Shown piece after piece: positions 49,980 through 59,116 of a stretch of DNA of 64,000 bases. The position numbers and the translations under genes were made by a program. Source of the DNA: Actinomycetes bacterium. GTDB lineage: Bacteria; Actinomycetota; Acidimicrobiia; Acidimicrobiales; Acidimicrobilacustridaceae. The stretch lies in NCBI GenBank assembly GCA_029782145.1, contig JAKOVH010000030.1, forward strand, positions 496,001-560,000, given 5' to 3'. The notes under the pieces are model-generated. The model made no database searches. It had not been told where the DNA came from and saw only the letters and a program-made list of their open reading frames with translations. The stretch's first letter is position 1, and each line of letters opens with the position of its first letter.

Positions 49980-52049
49980 ATGGCCGACAAAGGACCCATG
50001 CGGCTGCTCCAGCTCTCTCTCGACCCGGGCGAGAGCCCGGCCCTCGACCTGCACCCCTGCTTCTCGGTCGTGCAGGGCCTCGACGAGCGGTCCCGGGAGC
50101 GGGTGGCGCGCACGGTGGCGGAGCTCTGCGCGGGCGGGACCCCGCCGTGCCCCGGCGTGGCCGAGGCGCACGGCGTCGTGCTGCCCATCGACGAGGCCAA
50201 CCTCGACCTGCTCGACATGCGCGCCGACGTCGACCCCGTCGTGCGGCGGACCGATCTGCCCGGTGCCGTCCCCACCCCCCTCGACGCGGTGCCGGGCGCC
50301 GACGCGCCGGGCGACGGCGAGGCGTCCGTCCCCGCCGACGACCCCGTCGACGAGCTGCTGCGCACCGCGCCCGAGGGCCTCCACCCGGAGCTCGACGAGG
50401 CCCGCCGCCACCACCGTGACACCCGCGACGCCCTCGCCGTGCTGCGAGATGCGGCCGACGCGACCGCTCGGGAGCTCGAGGCGGCCGCGGCCGAGCGTCG
50501 ACGTCTGGGCGACGCCATCTCCTCGGCGGCCGTCGACGGCGGCGAGCACGCCCCCGGGCACCAGGCCGAGGACGTGGCCCAGCTCGAGGGCGACCTCGCC
50601 GCGCTCGACGCCGGCATCGCCGAGCTGGCCCAGCTCGACGTGGGCTCGGTCCGGGTGCTGGTCGAGGCGCTCGAGCACCCCGGGCCGTCGGAGGCCCAGC
50701 CGCTGCCGGAGGCCCTGGCGGTGGCCGACGAGATGCTGCGGCTCCACCAGGAGGTCGCCGAGCTCGAGGCCCGCATGGAGGCCGAGGGCCGCGGCCCCGG
50801 CTCGGCGCTGGCCCGGCTCGACGCCGCGCGAGCCGAGGCCGCCGAGGCCGAGGCGTCGCTGGCCCGGCCGCCGGTGTCGAGCGATGACGAGGAGGCGCTG
50901 CGCCAGGCCCACGAGGCGGTGCTCGACGCCGAGCGCCGCGCGTCGGGCCTGCGGTCGCGCTCCGGCCAGCGCAAGCTCGCCCAGGCCCTCTCCGTCCAAC
51001 AGGAGATCCTCGACCGCGTCGGGTTCCCGACCTGGAGCGCCTACGTGATGGGCGCCAGCTTGATGGGGATCGACGAAGGAGCCAAGGCGAGGGTGGAGGC
51101 GGCCGAGCTCGAGCTCGCCGAGGCCGAGGCGGCGTGGGTCGAGATCTCGGCGGCCCTGGAGGCCGACCCCGAGCACCACGCCCTGCTCGACCAGCTGGAG
51201 GAGGTCGAGGTGCGGGCGATCGGCCTGCTGCTCGAGCACGGCGCCACCGTCCCCGACGAGCGGGAGGACCTCGAGAGCGCCCTGCGGGCCCTGCGCGACC
51301 CGATCCGGGCCCCCCAGCCGGAGGACCTGACCCAGGCCCTCGCCCAGGAGCTGCTGTCGCTCGGCCTCCAGGTCGACCCCGACGACCGCGAGCGGGCCAT
51401 GGTCACCGCCCAGGCCCTGCTCGAGGAGTGCGAGCGGGTGCCCCAACGCCTCGAGGAGCTGGCCAACGAGCGCCGCCGCCTGGAGGCCCGGTTGGTGGAG
51501 GCCCGTGACCGGGCCGAGGCCCGGGTGTGGGAGGAGCTGGAGGCGGCAGTCGACCGACCCGCGTCGGACCGCCTCGCCGAGCTCGAAGCCGCTCTGGCCG
51601 CGGCACGCGCCGCCGAGCAGGACCTGTCCGAGGCGCTCGACGCCCGCCAGGCCCTCGTCGACGCGGCCACCCTCGCCGAGCGGGCGGCGGCCCGCCGGGC
51701 CCGCGCCGCCGGCCAGGCCGTGGTCGAGCGGGACGTGGCGGTGGGCGAACCCGACACGGGTGGGGAGCTGTGGTCGGAGATCGACGCCGAGGCCATCGAG
51801 TTCTACCTGCTCGCCCGGCTGGCGGCGCTGCGCCAGGTGTCCTACGCCGGCTCGGTGCCCCTGGTGCTGGTCGACGCCTTCCGGGGCGTTGACGAGGGCT
51901 CGGTGCGCCGTGTGCTCGACGCCCTCGTCCCCATGTCCGAGACGGTGCAGATCGTGCTGATCAGCGACGACGAGCTCGTCGCCCGGTGGGCCGAGGAGCA
52001 GGGCCCCCAGCGCGCCGGCATCGTCTCGGTGGCGTCGGTCTACGCCTGA
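49980..52049 (+). CDS. Degenerate SMC/RecN-like coiled-coil protein lacking a P-loop
   Basis: The ~689-residue protein has the ends of an SMC-type ATPase. The N-terminus (MRLLQLSLDPGESPALDLHP, then CFSVVQGLDERSRERVARTV) mimics the strand-loop-helix of the Walker A region but has no GxxGxGKS. The C-terminus (PLVLVDAFRGVDEGSVRRVL ... VQIVLISDDELVARW) mimics Walker B and the D-loop but has no catalytic Glu. Long coiled coils (residues ~125-560) lie between. It is likely a structural, non-hydrolysing relative. ATG at 49998, after AAAGGA, is an alternative start. Confidence 0.72.
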   Translation: MADKGPMRLLQLSLDPGESPALDLHPCFSVVQGLDERSRERVARTVAELCAGGTPPCPGVAEAHGVVLPIDEANLDLLDMRADVDPVVRRTDLPGAVPTPLDAVPGADAPGDGEASVPADDPVDELLRTAPEGLHPELDEARRHHRDTRDALAVLRDAADATARELEAAAAERRRLGDAISSAAVDGGEHAPGHQAEDVAQLEGDLAALDAGIAELAQLDVGSVRVLVEALEHPGPSEAQPLPEALAVADEMLRLHQEVAELEARMEAEGRGPGSALARLDAARAEAAEAEASLARPPVSSDDEEALRQAHEAVLDAERRASGLRSRSGQRKLAQALSVQQEILDRVGFPTWSAYVMGASLMGIDEGAKARVEAAELELAEAEAAWVEISAALEADPEHHALLDQLEEVEVRAIGLLLEHGATVPDEREDLESALRALRDPIRAPQPEDLTQALAQELLSLGLQVDPDDRERAMVTAQALLEECERVPQRLEELANERRRLEARLVEARDRAEARVWEELEAAVDRPASDRLAELEAALAAARAAEQDLSEALDARQALVDAATLAERAAARRARAAGQAVVERDVAVGEPDTGGELWSEIDAEAIEFYLLARLAALRQVSYAGSVPLVLVDAFRGVDEGSVRRVLDALVPMSETVQIVLISDDELVARWAEEQGPQRAGIVSVASVYA

Positions 52050-52187
52050 ACCGACCCGCTCGTCGGTCGACGCACGGAGGCGGGACCGCCCGCCGCCGCG
52101 GCGGTGCGCCACCACGGCACCCCGCCGGGAACCGGGCCTCGGGCACGCGCCTACGATCGGCACATCGACCCGACCGAGGAGGCGACC

Positions 52188-53306
52188 GTGCCAGTGCTCA
52201 CCGAAGCCGCGATCAAGGACCTGGCGGGGTTCAAGAGCGACGACGACGCCCCGGTCGTCAGCTGCTACCTCGACGTCGACGGGCGGCGGCAGGTGCGGGC
52301 CCAGGACTACGAGCGCCGGCTGGCCGCGCTGGTGCGCGACGCCTCGGCCGGGCCGTCCGGCGCCCTGATCGCCAAGGACCTCGAGCTCATCACCGCCCAC
52401 GTCGCCAGGGGCCTCGACCGTTCCGGTGTGCGGGGCCTGGCGCTGTTCTCCTGCGCGTCGAAGGGCCTGTGGGAGGTCGTCGAGCTGCCCGTGCCGGTCG
52501 CCAGCCGGATCGTCGTCAACCAGTCGCCGGCTGTCGGGTCGCTCGAGTCGATCGTGCAGGAGCTCGAGCCGCTCGGGGTGCTGCTCGTCGACCGGCAGAG
52601 GGCCCGCATGTTCGTGTTCCAGTTCGGCGAGCTCGTCGATCGCAGCGAGCTGTTCGAGGCGCTGCCGCGCGACTACGACCGGCGCGACGACGCCGGCCGT
52701 GGCTACGAGCGCGAGCAGCAGCACACCGACGAGCTGGCCGCCCAGCACCTGCGCCACGCCGCCGAGGTGGCGTTCCGCCTGTTCCAGGACAACGGCTTCG
52801 GGCGCCTCACCATCGGCGCCACCGACGAGGTGTACGCCGCCATCGAGCCGCTGCTGCACCCGTACCTGCGCGAGCGCCTGTCGCCCCGCATCGGCGTGGG
52901 CGCCGGCGCCTCCGAGGCCGAGGTGCGCGCCGCGGCGATGCTCGTCGAGCAGGAGGTCGAGCGCCAGAAGGAAGCGGCGCTGGTGGCCAAGCTGCGTGAC
53001 GCGCTGGGCACCGGCACCAAGGGCGTCGCCGGGCTGGCCGCGACCCTCAACGCGCTGAACGAGCGACGCGTCGCCACCTTGCTGGTCTCGGAGGGCTACA
53101 CGGAGTCGGGTTGGCGCTGCGCGTGCGGGGCGCTGGCCGCCAAGGGGCCGACCTGCCCCCTCGACGGCCAGGAGATGCAGCACGTCGACGACATCCTCCA
53201 CGACGCCGTCGACACGGCGCTCGGGCAGGGCTGCCACGTCGAGGTCTGCGTGGGCAACGCCGACCTCGACGTGCACGGGCGCGTGGGCGCCCTGCTGCGG
53301 TACTGA
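52188..53306 (+). CDS. baeRF/Vms1-like eRF1-fold protein (release-factor-related)
   Basis: The 372-residue protein has an N-terminal region (VVSCYLDVDGRR; LARGLDRSGVRGLALFSCAS), an eRF1 domain-2/3-like middle and a C-terminal zinc-ribbon-like end (YTESGWRCACGALAAKGPTCPLDGQ). It resembles the bacterial archaeo-eukaryotic release factor families (baeRF), related to peptidyl-tRNA-cleaving Vms1. A GGQ motif is not present; RGYEREQQHTDELAA lies near where the catalytic loop would be. It probably acts on stalled ribosomes or tRNA. GTG at 52188 follows GAGGAGG. TACGAT at 52152-52157 gives a ~30-base leader. Confidence 0.8.
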   Translation: MPVLTEAAIKDLAGFKSDDDAPVVSCYLDVDGRRQVRAQDYERRLAALVRDASAGPSGALIAKDLELITAHVARGLDRSGVRGLALFSCASKGLWEVVELPVPVASRIVVNQSPAVGSLESIVQELEPLGVLLVDRQRARMFVFQFGELVDRSELFEALPRDYDRRDDAGRGYEREQQHTDELAAQHLRHAAEVAFRLFQDNGFGRLTIGATDEVYAAIEPLLHPYLRERLSPRIGVGAGASEAEVRAAAMLVEQEVERQKEAALVAKLRDALGTGTKGVAGLAATLNALNERRVATLLVSEGYTESGWRCACGALAAKGPTCPLDGQEMQHVDDILHDAVDTALGQGCHVEVCVGNADLDVHGRVGALLRY

Positions 53307-53317
53307 GCCGGCTCACC

Positions 53318-54298
53318 GTGGCCGTCGCCATCGGGGTCGACGTCGGCGGCACGAAGGTGCTGGCCGCCGCGGTCGACGCCGCTGATCCCGCCACCGTCCT
53401 GGCCGAGCGCCGGGTGCCCACGCCGGCCGGCGGCGACGGCGTGGTGGAGGCGGTCGCCGGCGCCGCGCAGGCCGTGGCCGACGAGCTGCGGGCCGCCGGT
53501 CGGGGTGCGCCCGCCGGCGTCGGCGTGGGCCTCCCCGGCCTGCTCGACCGGGTCGGCACCCTCCACGCCGCGCCGAACCTGCCGGCGGCGGTGGGCGTGC
53601 CGGTGGGCCGGTTGCTGGGTCGGGCCCTGGACGTGCCGGTGGTGGTCGAGAACGACGCCAACTGCGCCGCCTGGGCCGAGGTCCTGGCCGGGGCCGGGCG
53701 GGGCGCCGCCGACGCCGTGCTGGTCACCCTCGGCACCGGCATCGGTGGCGGCATCGTGCTCGGCGGGCAGCTCCTGCGCGGCACCCACGGCTTCGCCGGC
53801 GAGCCGGGGCACATGGTCGTCGACCCGTCCGGCCCGGAGTGCCCCTGCGGCCGCCGCGGCTGCTGGGAGCGCTACGCGTCGGGGAGCGGCCTCGGGTGGC
53901 TGGGGGAGCGGGCGGCTCGCGACGGGCGGGCACCGGCGCTGCTCGACCTCGCCGCGGGCGACCCCGGGGCGGTGCGGGGCGAGCACGTGACCCGGGCGGC
54001 CCGTGGCGGCGACGCCGGTGCCGGCGCGGTGCTCGAGGAGTTCTCGTGGTGGTTGGCCGCCGGCCTCGCCAACCTCGTCGACCTGCTCGACCCCGAGGTG
54101 GTGCTGGTGGGCGGCGGGCTGGCCGAGGAGGCCGAGCTGTTCCTCGACCGCACCCGCGCCTCCCTCGCCGAGCAGGTCCTCGGGTCCGCGGCGCGGCGTC
54201 GCACCCGCCTCGACGTCGCCATCCTGGGGCCGGCCGCGGGGGCCATCGGCGCGGCGCTGCTGTCCCTCGAGGCCACGTCGACGCCGACGGCCGGCTGA
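53318..54298 (+). CDS. glk: ROK-family glucokinase
   Basis: The 326-residue sugar kinase has the ATP loop IGVDVGGTKVLAAAV, the substrate site VENDANCAAWAEVLAG and the ROK zinc motif PECPCGRRGCWERYASG with its catalytic neighbour GEPGHMVVD. The phosphate-binding LGTGIGGGIVLGG is intact. It is probably ATP-dependent glucokinase; no polyphosphate motif can be judged by eye. A ROK glucokinase gene lies next to pimB' in corynebacteria (cg2399-cg2400), consistent with this neighbourhood. GTG start at 53318, eleven bases after the baeRF stop. Confidence 0.9.
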   Translation: MAVAIGVDVGGTKVLAAAVDAADPATVLAERRVPTPAGGDGVVEAVAGAAQAVADELRAAGRGAPAGVGVGLPGLLDRVGTLHAAPNLPAAVGVPVGRLLGRALDVPVVVENDANCAAWAEVLAGAGRGAADAVLVTLGTGIGGGIVLGGQLLRGTHGFAGEPGHMVVDPSGPECPCGRRGCWERYASGSGLGWLGERAARDGRAPALLDLAAGDPGAVRGEHVTRAARGGDAGAGAVLEEFSWWLAAGLANLVDLLDPEVVLVGGGLAEEAELFLDRTRASLAEQVLGSAARRRTRLDVAILGPAAGAIGAALLSLEATSTPTAG

Positions 54299-54333
54299 GG
54301 GCAAGGCGTTCGTGGGCCCCGCGGCCCACCCGG

Positions 54334-54339
54334 TACCCT
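54334..54339 (+). promoter_or_regulatory. -10 hexamer TACCCT, leaderless aminotransferase gene
   Basis: TACCCT ends seven bases before the ATG at 54347. Confidence 0.45.
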
Positions 54340-54346
54340 CGGTCGG

Positions 54347-55525
54347 ATGGAGTTCCGCCGCATCACGTCGCTGCCGCCGTACGTCTTCACGATCATCGAC
54401 TCGCTGAAGATCGAGGCCCGGCGAGCCGGCGAGGACGTGATCGACCTCGGCTTCGGCAACCCCGACCTCCCGTCGCCCGAGGTCGCCGTCGAGAAGCTGG
54501 CCGAGGCGGCCCACAACACGCGCAACCACCGCTACTCGGCCAGTCGGGGCATCCCCAAGCTCCGCCAGGCCATCGCCGACTACTACCGGCGGCGCTTCGG
54601 GGTGGAGCTCGACGCCGAGACCGAGGTGATCAACACCATCGGCGCCAAGGAGGGGTTCTCCCACCTGATGTGGACGCTGCTCGGGCCCGGTGACGCCGCC
54701 CTGGTGCCCTCGCCGTCGTACCCGATCCACATCTACGGGCCGCTGTTCGCCGGCGCCGACATCCGCGAGGTGCCCCTCGGCACCGGCGCCGACTTCTTCG
54801 AGAACCTCCGCGAGGCGTGGGAGTACTCCTGGCCCAAGCCGCGGGTGATCGTGATGTCGTTCCCGCACAACCCCACCACGACCTGCGTCGACGTGGCGTT
54901 CATGCAGAAGGTCGTCGACTTCGCCCGTGAGCGCGAGGTCGTGATCGTGCACGACAACGCCTACGCCGACCTCGGCTTCGACGGCTACCAGCCGCCCTCG
55001 ATCCTCCAGGCCGAGGGGGCCAAGGATGTCGCCGTCGAGCTGTACTCGATGACCAAGTCGTTCTCGATGGCCGGCTGGCGGGTGGCGTTCATGCTGGGCC
55101 GGGCCGACGCCATCGCCGCGCTGGCCAAGCTGAAGAGCTACCTCGACTACGGCACGTTCCAGCCCATCCAGATCGCCGCAACCGTGACCCTCAACGAGGC
55201 CTACGACTTCCCGAAGCAGGTCAACGAGGTCTACCAGAGCCGCCGCGACACGCTGTGCGACGGGCTCAACCGCATCGGCTGGGAGATGCAGCCACCCCAG
55301 GGCACCATGTTCGCCTGGGCGCCCATCCCCGAGCCCTACCGGGAGATGGGCTCGGTCGAGTTCGCGTCGTTCCTCGTGAAGGAGGCCCACGTGGCGGTGT
55401 CGCCCGGGGTCGGCTTCGGTCCCGGCGGTGACGGCCACGTCCGCTTCGCCCTCATCGAGAACGAGCAGCGCACGCTGCAGGCGGTCCGCAACCTGCGCCG
55501 GGCCCTCACCCGCCTCGACGCCTGA
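54347..55525 (+). CDS. Class I PLP aminotransferase, AlaA/AlaC-like
   Basis: The 392-residue fold-type I aminotransferase has [13 protein letters not shown] (substrate loop), [14 protein letters not shown], the [11 protein letters not shown] aspartate-N region, [11 protein letters not shown], and the PLP lysine in [29 protein letters not shown] carries the carboxylate-binding Arg. It most resembles glutamate-pyruvate transaminases (AlaC) and LL-DAP-aminotransferase-like enzymes, so alanine/pyruvate exchange is the best guess. The leaderless promoter shows it is transcribed separately from glk. Confidence 0.9.
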   Translation: MEFRRITSLPPYVFTIIDSLKIEARRAGEDVIDLGFGNPDLPSPEVAVEKLAEAAHNTRNHRYSASRGIPKLRQAIADYYRRRFGVELDAETEVINTIGAKEGFSHLMWTLLGPGDAALVPSPSYPIHIYGPLFAGADIREVPLGTGADFFENLREAWEYSWPKPRVIVMSFPHNPTTTCVDVAFMQKVVDFAREREVVIVHDNAYADLGFDGYQPPSILQAEGAKDVAVELYSMTKSFSMAGWRVAFMLGRADAIAALAKLKSYLDYGTFQPIQIAATVTLNEAYDFPKQVNEVYQSRRDTLCDGLNRIGWEMQPPQGTMFAWAPIPEPYREMGSVEFASFLVKEAHVAVSPGVGFGPGGDGHVRFALIENEQRTLQAVRNLRRALTRLDA

Positions 55526-55596
55526 CGTCGGCGAGCGCTGCGCGAGGGTTCGCGTCGGCGTCTCCCGGGCGAAACACCGTGTTCACGCTCGGTCCC

Positions 55597-55602
55597 TACG
55601 GT
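55597..55602 (+). promoter_or_regulatory. -10 hexamer TACGGT, leaderless ACT-domain gene
   Basis: TACGGT ends seven bases before the ATG at 55610, and its last bases include the alternative GTG at 55601. Confidence 0.45.
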
Positions 55603-55609
55603 GCTCGCC

Positions 55610-56299
55610 ATGAAGACCACGTACATCCTCCGGGTGTGGATGCCGGACCGTCCCGGCGCCCTCGGTGCGCTGGCGAGCCGCATCGGGGCGGTGGGCGGCG
55701 ACGTCACGGGCATCGACATCCTCGAACGGGGCGCCGGCCGGGCGGTCGACGAGCTGGTGGTCGAGCTGCCCGATGACGGCGACCACCTCGTCGAGCTCCT
55801 CGTGAGCGAGATCCACCAGGTCGACGGGGTGGACGTCGAGGACATCCGCCCGGCGGCCGAGGCGCTCCACGACCCGCGCCTCGACGCGCTCGAGACCGCC
55901 GCCGTGCTTGTCGGCGCCCCCACGCCCGAGGCCGCCATCGGCGAGCTGTGCGCCCACGCCCGGCGCACCGTCGGCGCCGAGTGGTGCACGGTCGTCGACC
56001 TCGGGGAGGGCGCCACGGTCGTCGCCGAGGGCGAGTGCCCGCCGTCGGCGTGGATCGTGGCCTTCGTGGCCGGCAGCCAGAGCTCGGCACGGGTCGCCGA
56101 CGGCGACGCCGGCCCGGCCGACGTGGCCTGGGCGCCCCTGCCCTCGGCCGGGCTGGCCCTCGTCCTGGGGCGCAACGGCCAGGCGTTCCGGGCCCGCGAG
56201 CGGAGGCAGGCGGCGGCGTTGGCCCGCATCGTCGACACCCGGTTTCGTGAGCTGAGAGCGCTCTCGTGCCGGCTCTCGCACCCCTCGATGACCCGGTAG
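55610..56299 (+). CDS. ACT-domain protein with C-terminal GAF-like region
   Basis: The 229-residue protein has an N-terminal ACT domain (TTYILRVWMPDRPGALGALA, IGAVGGDVTGIDILERG, residues 1-85), which usually binds an amino acid. A second domain (~100-215: ETAAVLVGAPTPEAAIGELC, GAEWCTVVDLGEGATVVAEG, LALVLGRNGQAFRARERRQA) has the strand-helix pattern of a GAF domain. The pairing suggests a ligand sensor; no output domain is attached. It follows the aminotransferase by 84 bases. ATG 55610 is preferred to GTG 55601 because of the -10. Confidence 0.78.
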   Translation: MKTTYILRVWMPDRPGALGALASRIGAVGGDVTGIDILERGAGRAVDELVVELPDDGDHLVELLVSEIHQVDGVDVEDIRPAAEALHDPRLDALETAAVLVGAPTPEAAIGELCAHARRTVGAEWCTVVDLGEGATVVAEGECPPSAWIVAFVAGSQSSARVADGDAGPADVAWAPLPSAGLALVLGRNGQAFRARERRQAAALARIVDTRFRELRALSCRLSHPSMTR

Positions 56300-56360
56300 G
56301 CGCGGCGGCGGCATCCCCGACGGTGCACTCGGCGCCCCCTCCGGTGCGCCCGTCGTGCGG

Positions 56361-56408
56361 CCCTCGTGCCGGTCCCGGCGCCTCCGGGCTCCGAGACCGG
56401 CACGAGGG
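56361..56408. terminator. Bidirectional hairpin terminator
   Basis: CCCTCGTGCCGGTC at 56361-56374 pairs perfectly with 56395-56408 around a 20-base loop. It lies between the convergent ACT-domain gene (ends 56299) and glycerol kinase gene (ends 56415). Confidence 0.7.
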
Positions 56409-56414
56409 TCCGTC

Positions 56415-57911
56415 TCAGCTCTCGTCGGCCCACCGCCGGGCCCGCTCGACGCCGCGCCGCCACCGGGCGTGGGCCGCGTCGGCCCCGGCTCGCCCCGGAC
56501 CGGGGCGCAGCTCGGCGTCGAGGGCCCAGTTCTCGCTGATGTCGTCGAGCGATCCCCACACGCCCTCGGCCAGCCCGGCGAGGTAGGCGGCGCCGAGGGC
56601 CGTGGTGTCGGCCACCACGGGCCGGCTGACCGGCACCCCGAGCTGGTCGGCCTGCAGCTGCAGGACCAGGTCGGTGGCGGCGCCGCCGTCGGCTCGCAGC
56701 GCGGTGACCCGCAGGCCGGCGGCCCGCTCGATCGACTCGACCACGTCCCGGGTCTGGAAGGCCATCGCCTCGAGCACGGCCCGGGCGAGGTGGGCGCTGG
56801 TGGTGCCGCGGGTGATGCCCACGATCGTGCCGCGAGCGTAGGGGTCCCACCACGGGCTGCCGAGGCCGGTGAAGGCGGGGACCACCACCACGCCGTCGGT
56901 GTCGGGCACGCTCTCGGCGAGCGGGCCGACCTCGTCGGCCCGCTCGATGACGCCGAGCCCGTCGCGCAGCCACTGCACGGCCGCGCCGGTGGCGAAGATG
57001 GCGCCCTCGTAGGCGTAGGTGAGCTCCGGCCGGCCGTCGGCGCCCGGGAGCGACCACGCGACCGTCGTCAGCAGCCCGTCGACCGGCTCGGGGCAGGCGG
57101 TGCCCACGTTGACCAGCACGAAGCTGCCCGTGCCGTAGGTGTTCTTGGCCGTGCCGGGAGCGAAGCACGCCTGCCCGAAGAGCGAGGCCTGCTGGTCACC
57201 GGCCACGCCGCTCACCCGGACGCCGGCCCCCAACGGGGAGCTGGCGGAGGTCGTGGCGAACCGGCCGCTGGAGGGCCGCACCTCGGGCAGGACGTGGGCG
57301 GGCACGCCGAGCAGGTCGCACAGCTCGGCGGACCAGGCGCCGGTGCGGATGTCGAACAGCATGGTGCGGCTGGCGTTGGTGGCGTCGGTGGCGTGGACCG
57401 CTCCGCCGGTCAGCTTCCAGAGCAGCCACGAGTCGACGGTGCCGACGGCCACCTCCGGCCCGTGGGGCACGCCCCCTTCGGTGAACAGCCACTCGAGCTT
57501 GGTGCCAGAGAAGTACGGGTCGAGCACCAGGCCGGTCGTCGCCCGCACGAGCGGCAGGTGCCCGGCGTCGCGCAGCTCGTCGCAGCGGGCGGCGGTGCGC
57601 CGGTCCTGCCAGACGATGGCCCGGTGCAGGGGCCGGCTCGTCGAGCGGTCCCACGCCACCACGGTCTCGCGCTGGTCGGTGATGCCGAGGGCGGCGACCA
57701 CCTCGCCCCGGTCGGTCATGGCCGCGCCCACCTCGGACAGCACCTCGACCACCGCGTCCCAGATCTGCTCGGCGTCGTGCTCCACCCATCCCGGGCGGGG
57801 GAAGTGCTGCGGGAACTCCCGGTACGCCGACACCACGGAGAGGCCGCGCTGGTCGAAGGCGATGGCCCGCACCCCGGTGGTGCCGGCGTCGACGGCGATC
57901 ACGACGGCCAT
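56415..57911 (-). CDS. glpK: Glycerol kinase
   Basis: The 498-residue enzyme phosphorylates glycerol to sn-glycerol 3-phosphate. It has the ATP loop AVDAGTTGVRAIAFD and glycerol contacts in order: ITDQRETVVAW (R83, E84 equivalents), AIVWQDRRT (W103), LDPYFSGTKLEW (Y135), AGDQQASLFGQ (D245) and YGTGSFVLVN (F270). FTGLGSPWWDPYARGTIVG and the C-terminal RADGGAATDLVLQLQADQL are typical of GlpK. No uptake facilitator gene is next to it. TAGGCT lies nine bases upstream of the ATG. This is the canonical copy, unlike the divergent kinase at 24259. Confidence 0.94.
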   Translation of the reverse strand: MAVVIAVDAGTTGVRAIAFDQRGLSVVSAYREFPQHFPRPGWVEHDAEQIWDAVVEVLSEVGAAMTDRGEVVAALGITDQRETVVAWDRSTSRPLHRAIVWQDRRTAARCDELRDAGHLPLVRATTGLVLDPYFSGTKLEWLFTEGGVPHGPEVAVGTVDSWLLWKLTGGAVHATDATNASRTMLFDIRTGAWSAELCDLLGVPAHVLPEVRPSSGRFATTSASSPLGAGVRVSGVAGDQQASLFGQACFAPGTAKNTYGTGSFVLVNVGTACPEPVDGLLTTVAWSLPGADGRPELTYAYEGAIFATGAAVQWLRDGLGVIERADEVGPLAESVPDTDGVVVVPAFTGLGSPWWDPYARGTIVGITRGTTSAHLARAVLEAMAFQTRDVVESIERAAGLRVTALRADGGAATDLVLQLQADQLGVPVSRPVVADTTALGAAYLAGLAEGVWGSLDDISENWALDAELRPGPGRAGADAAHARWRRGVERARRWADES

Positions 57912-58027
57912 GGGTCGAGGAGCCTAAACGCCGTTCACCCGATGTTCGCGTGGCGAACCGGCGACCCGGCCACCGCTCGTCGCTAGGGTGGCCGCGTCCG
58001 GACCCCGACAGCTCTGCGAGGTGCTCG

Positions 58028-59065
58028 ATGCGAGTGGCGATGCTCACCGGTGGCGGCGACTGCCCAGGCCTCAACGCCGTCATCCGGGCGGTGGTGCGGC
58101 AGGGCGAGCGCACCTACGGCGACGAGCTGGTCGGCTTCCTCGACGGCTGGCGGGGCGTCATCGAGGGCGAGACCCGACCGCTCGACGTCAACGCGACCCG
58201 GGGCATCCTCGCCCGGGGCGGCACCATCCTCGGCTCGTCGCGCACCAACCCGTTCAAGATCGAGGGCGGGGTCGACGCCTGCAAGGAGAGCCTCGAGGCG
58301 CTCGGCATCGACGTCCTCGTCGCCATCGGCGGCGAGGACACCCTCGGCGTGGCGAACAAGCTGCACGAGCTCGGCGTGCGGGTCGTGGGCGTGCCCAAGA
58401 CCATCGACAACGACCTCTCCGGCACCGAGCTGACCTTCGGCTTCGACACGGCCGTGCAGATCGCCGTCGAGGCCATCGACCGGCTCCACACCACCGCCGA
58501 GTCGCACAACCGGGTGATGGTGGTCGAGGTCATGGGGCGCCACGCCGGCCACATCGCCACCTGGGCCGGCATCGCCGGCGGCGCCGCCAACATCCTCATC
58601 CCCGAGGAGGCGTTCGACATCGACGAGGTCTGCGCCACGCTGCGTCACCGCCACGACGAGCTCGGGCGGAACGCGTCGATCGTGGTGGCGGCCGAGGGGG
58701 CGGCGCCGAAGGAGGGCACGATGACCCTCCAGACCGGCGAGGTCGACCAGTTCGGCCACGTCCGGCTGGGCGGCATCGGCCAGCGCCTCGCCGAGGAGAT
58801 CGAGGGGCGCACCGGCTACGAGACCCGCCAGACCGTGCTGGGCCACGTGCAGCGAGGCGGCACCCCTACCGCGTTCGACCGCATCCTCGCCACGCGCTTC
58901 GGCATCGCCGCCATCGACGCGGTGCACGACGAGGCGTTCGGCCAGATGGTGGCCCTCCAGTGCGGCCAGATCGTGCGGGTCCCGCTGTCGGAGGCCGTCG
59001 GCACCCTCAAGACCGTCGACCTCGACCTCTACCACGGCGTCGCCGAGCGCTTCTTCGCCGGCTGA
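58028..59065 (+). CDS. pfkA: 6-phosphofructokinase, group III, probably PPi-dependent
   Basis: The 345-residue enzyme has MLTGGGDCPGLNAVIRAVV, the fructose-6-phosphate site VPKTIDNDL and catalytic TFGFDTAVQ, then VMGRHAGHIA and HVQRGGTPTAFDR. The phosphoryl-donor motif reads AIGGEDTLG with D104, and K124 is in GVPKTIDN. In the Amycolatopsis/Streptomyces group, Asp104 and Lys124 mark pyrophosphate-dependent enzymes, and Gly/Gly mark ATP-dependent ones. It would make fructose 1,6-bisphosphate reversibly. ATG at 58028 follows TGCGAGG. TAGGGT at 57983-57988 gives a ~35-base leader. Confidence 0.92.
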   Translation: MRVAMLTGGGDCPGLNAVIRAVVRQGERTYGDELVGFLDGWRGVIEGETRPLDVNATRGILARGGTILGSSRTNPFKIEGGVDACKESLEALGIDVLVAIGGEDTLGVANKLHELGVRVVGVPKTIDNDLSGTELTFGFDTAVQIAVEAIDRLHTTAESHNRVMVVEVMGRHAGHIATWAGIAGGAANILIPEEAFDIDEVCATLRHRHDELGRNASIVVAAEGAAPKEGTMTLQTGEVDQFGHVRLGGIGQRLAEEIEGRTGYETRQTVLGHVQRGGTPTAFDRILATRFGIAAIDAVHDEAFGQMVALQCGQIVRVPLSEAVGTLKTVDLDLYHGVAERFFAG

Positions 59066-59116
59066 CCAATCGTTCCTGCGTGCAGGGACCGGCGGCTTTC
59101 CGCGAGGGTGGGGGCC

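Noticed and set aside
49482..53276. 1264-codon open frame antisense to the SMC-like and baeRF genes
   Set aside because: It is a GC-driven shadow; composition follows third-position bias of the plus-strand genes and no motif is seen.
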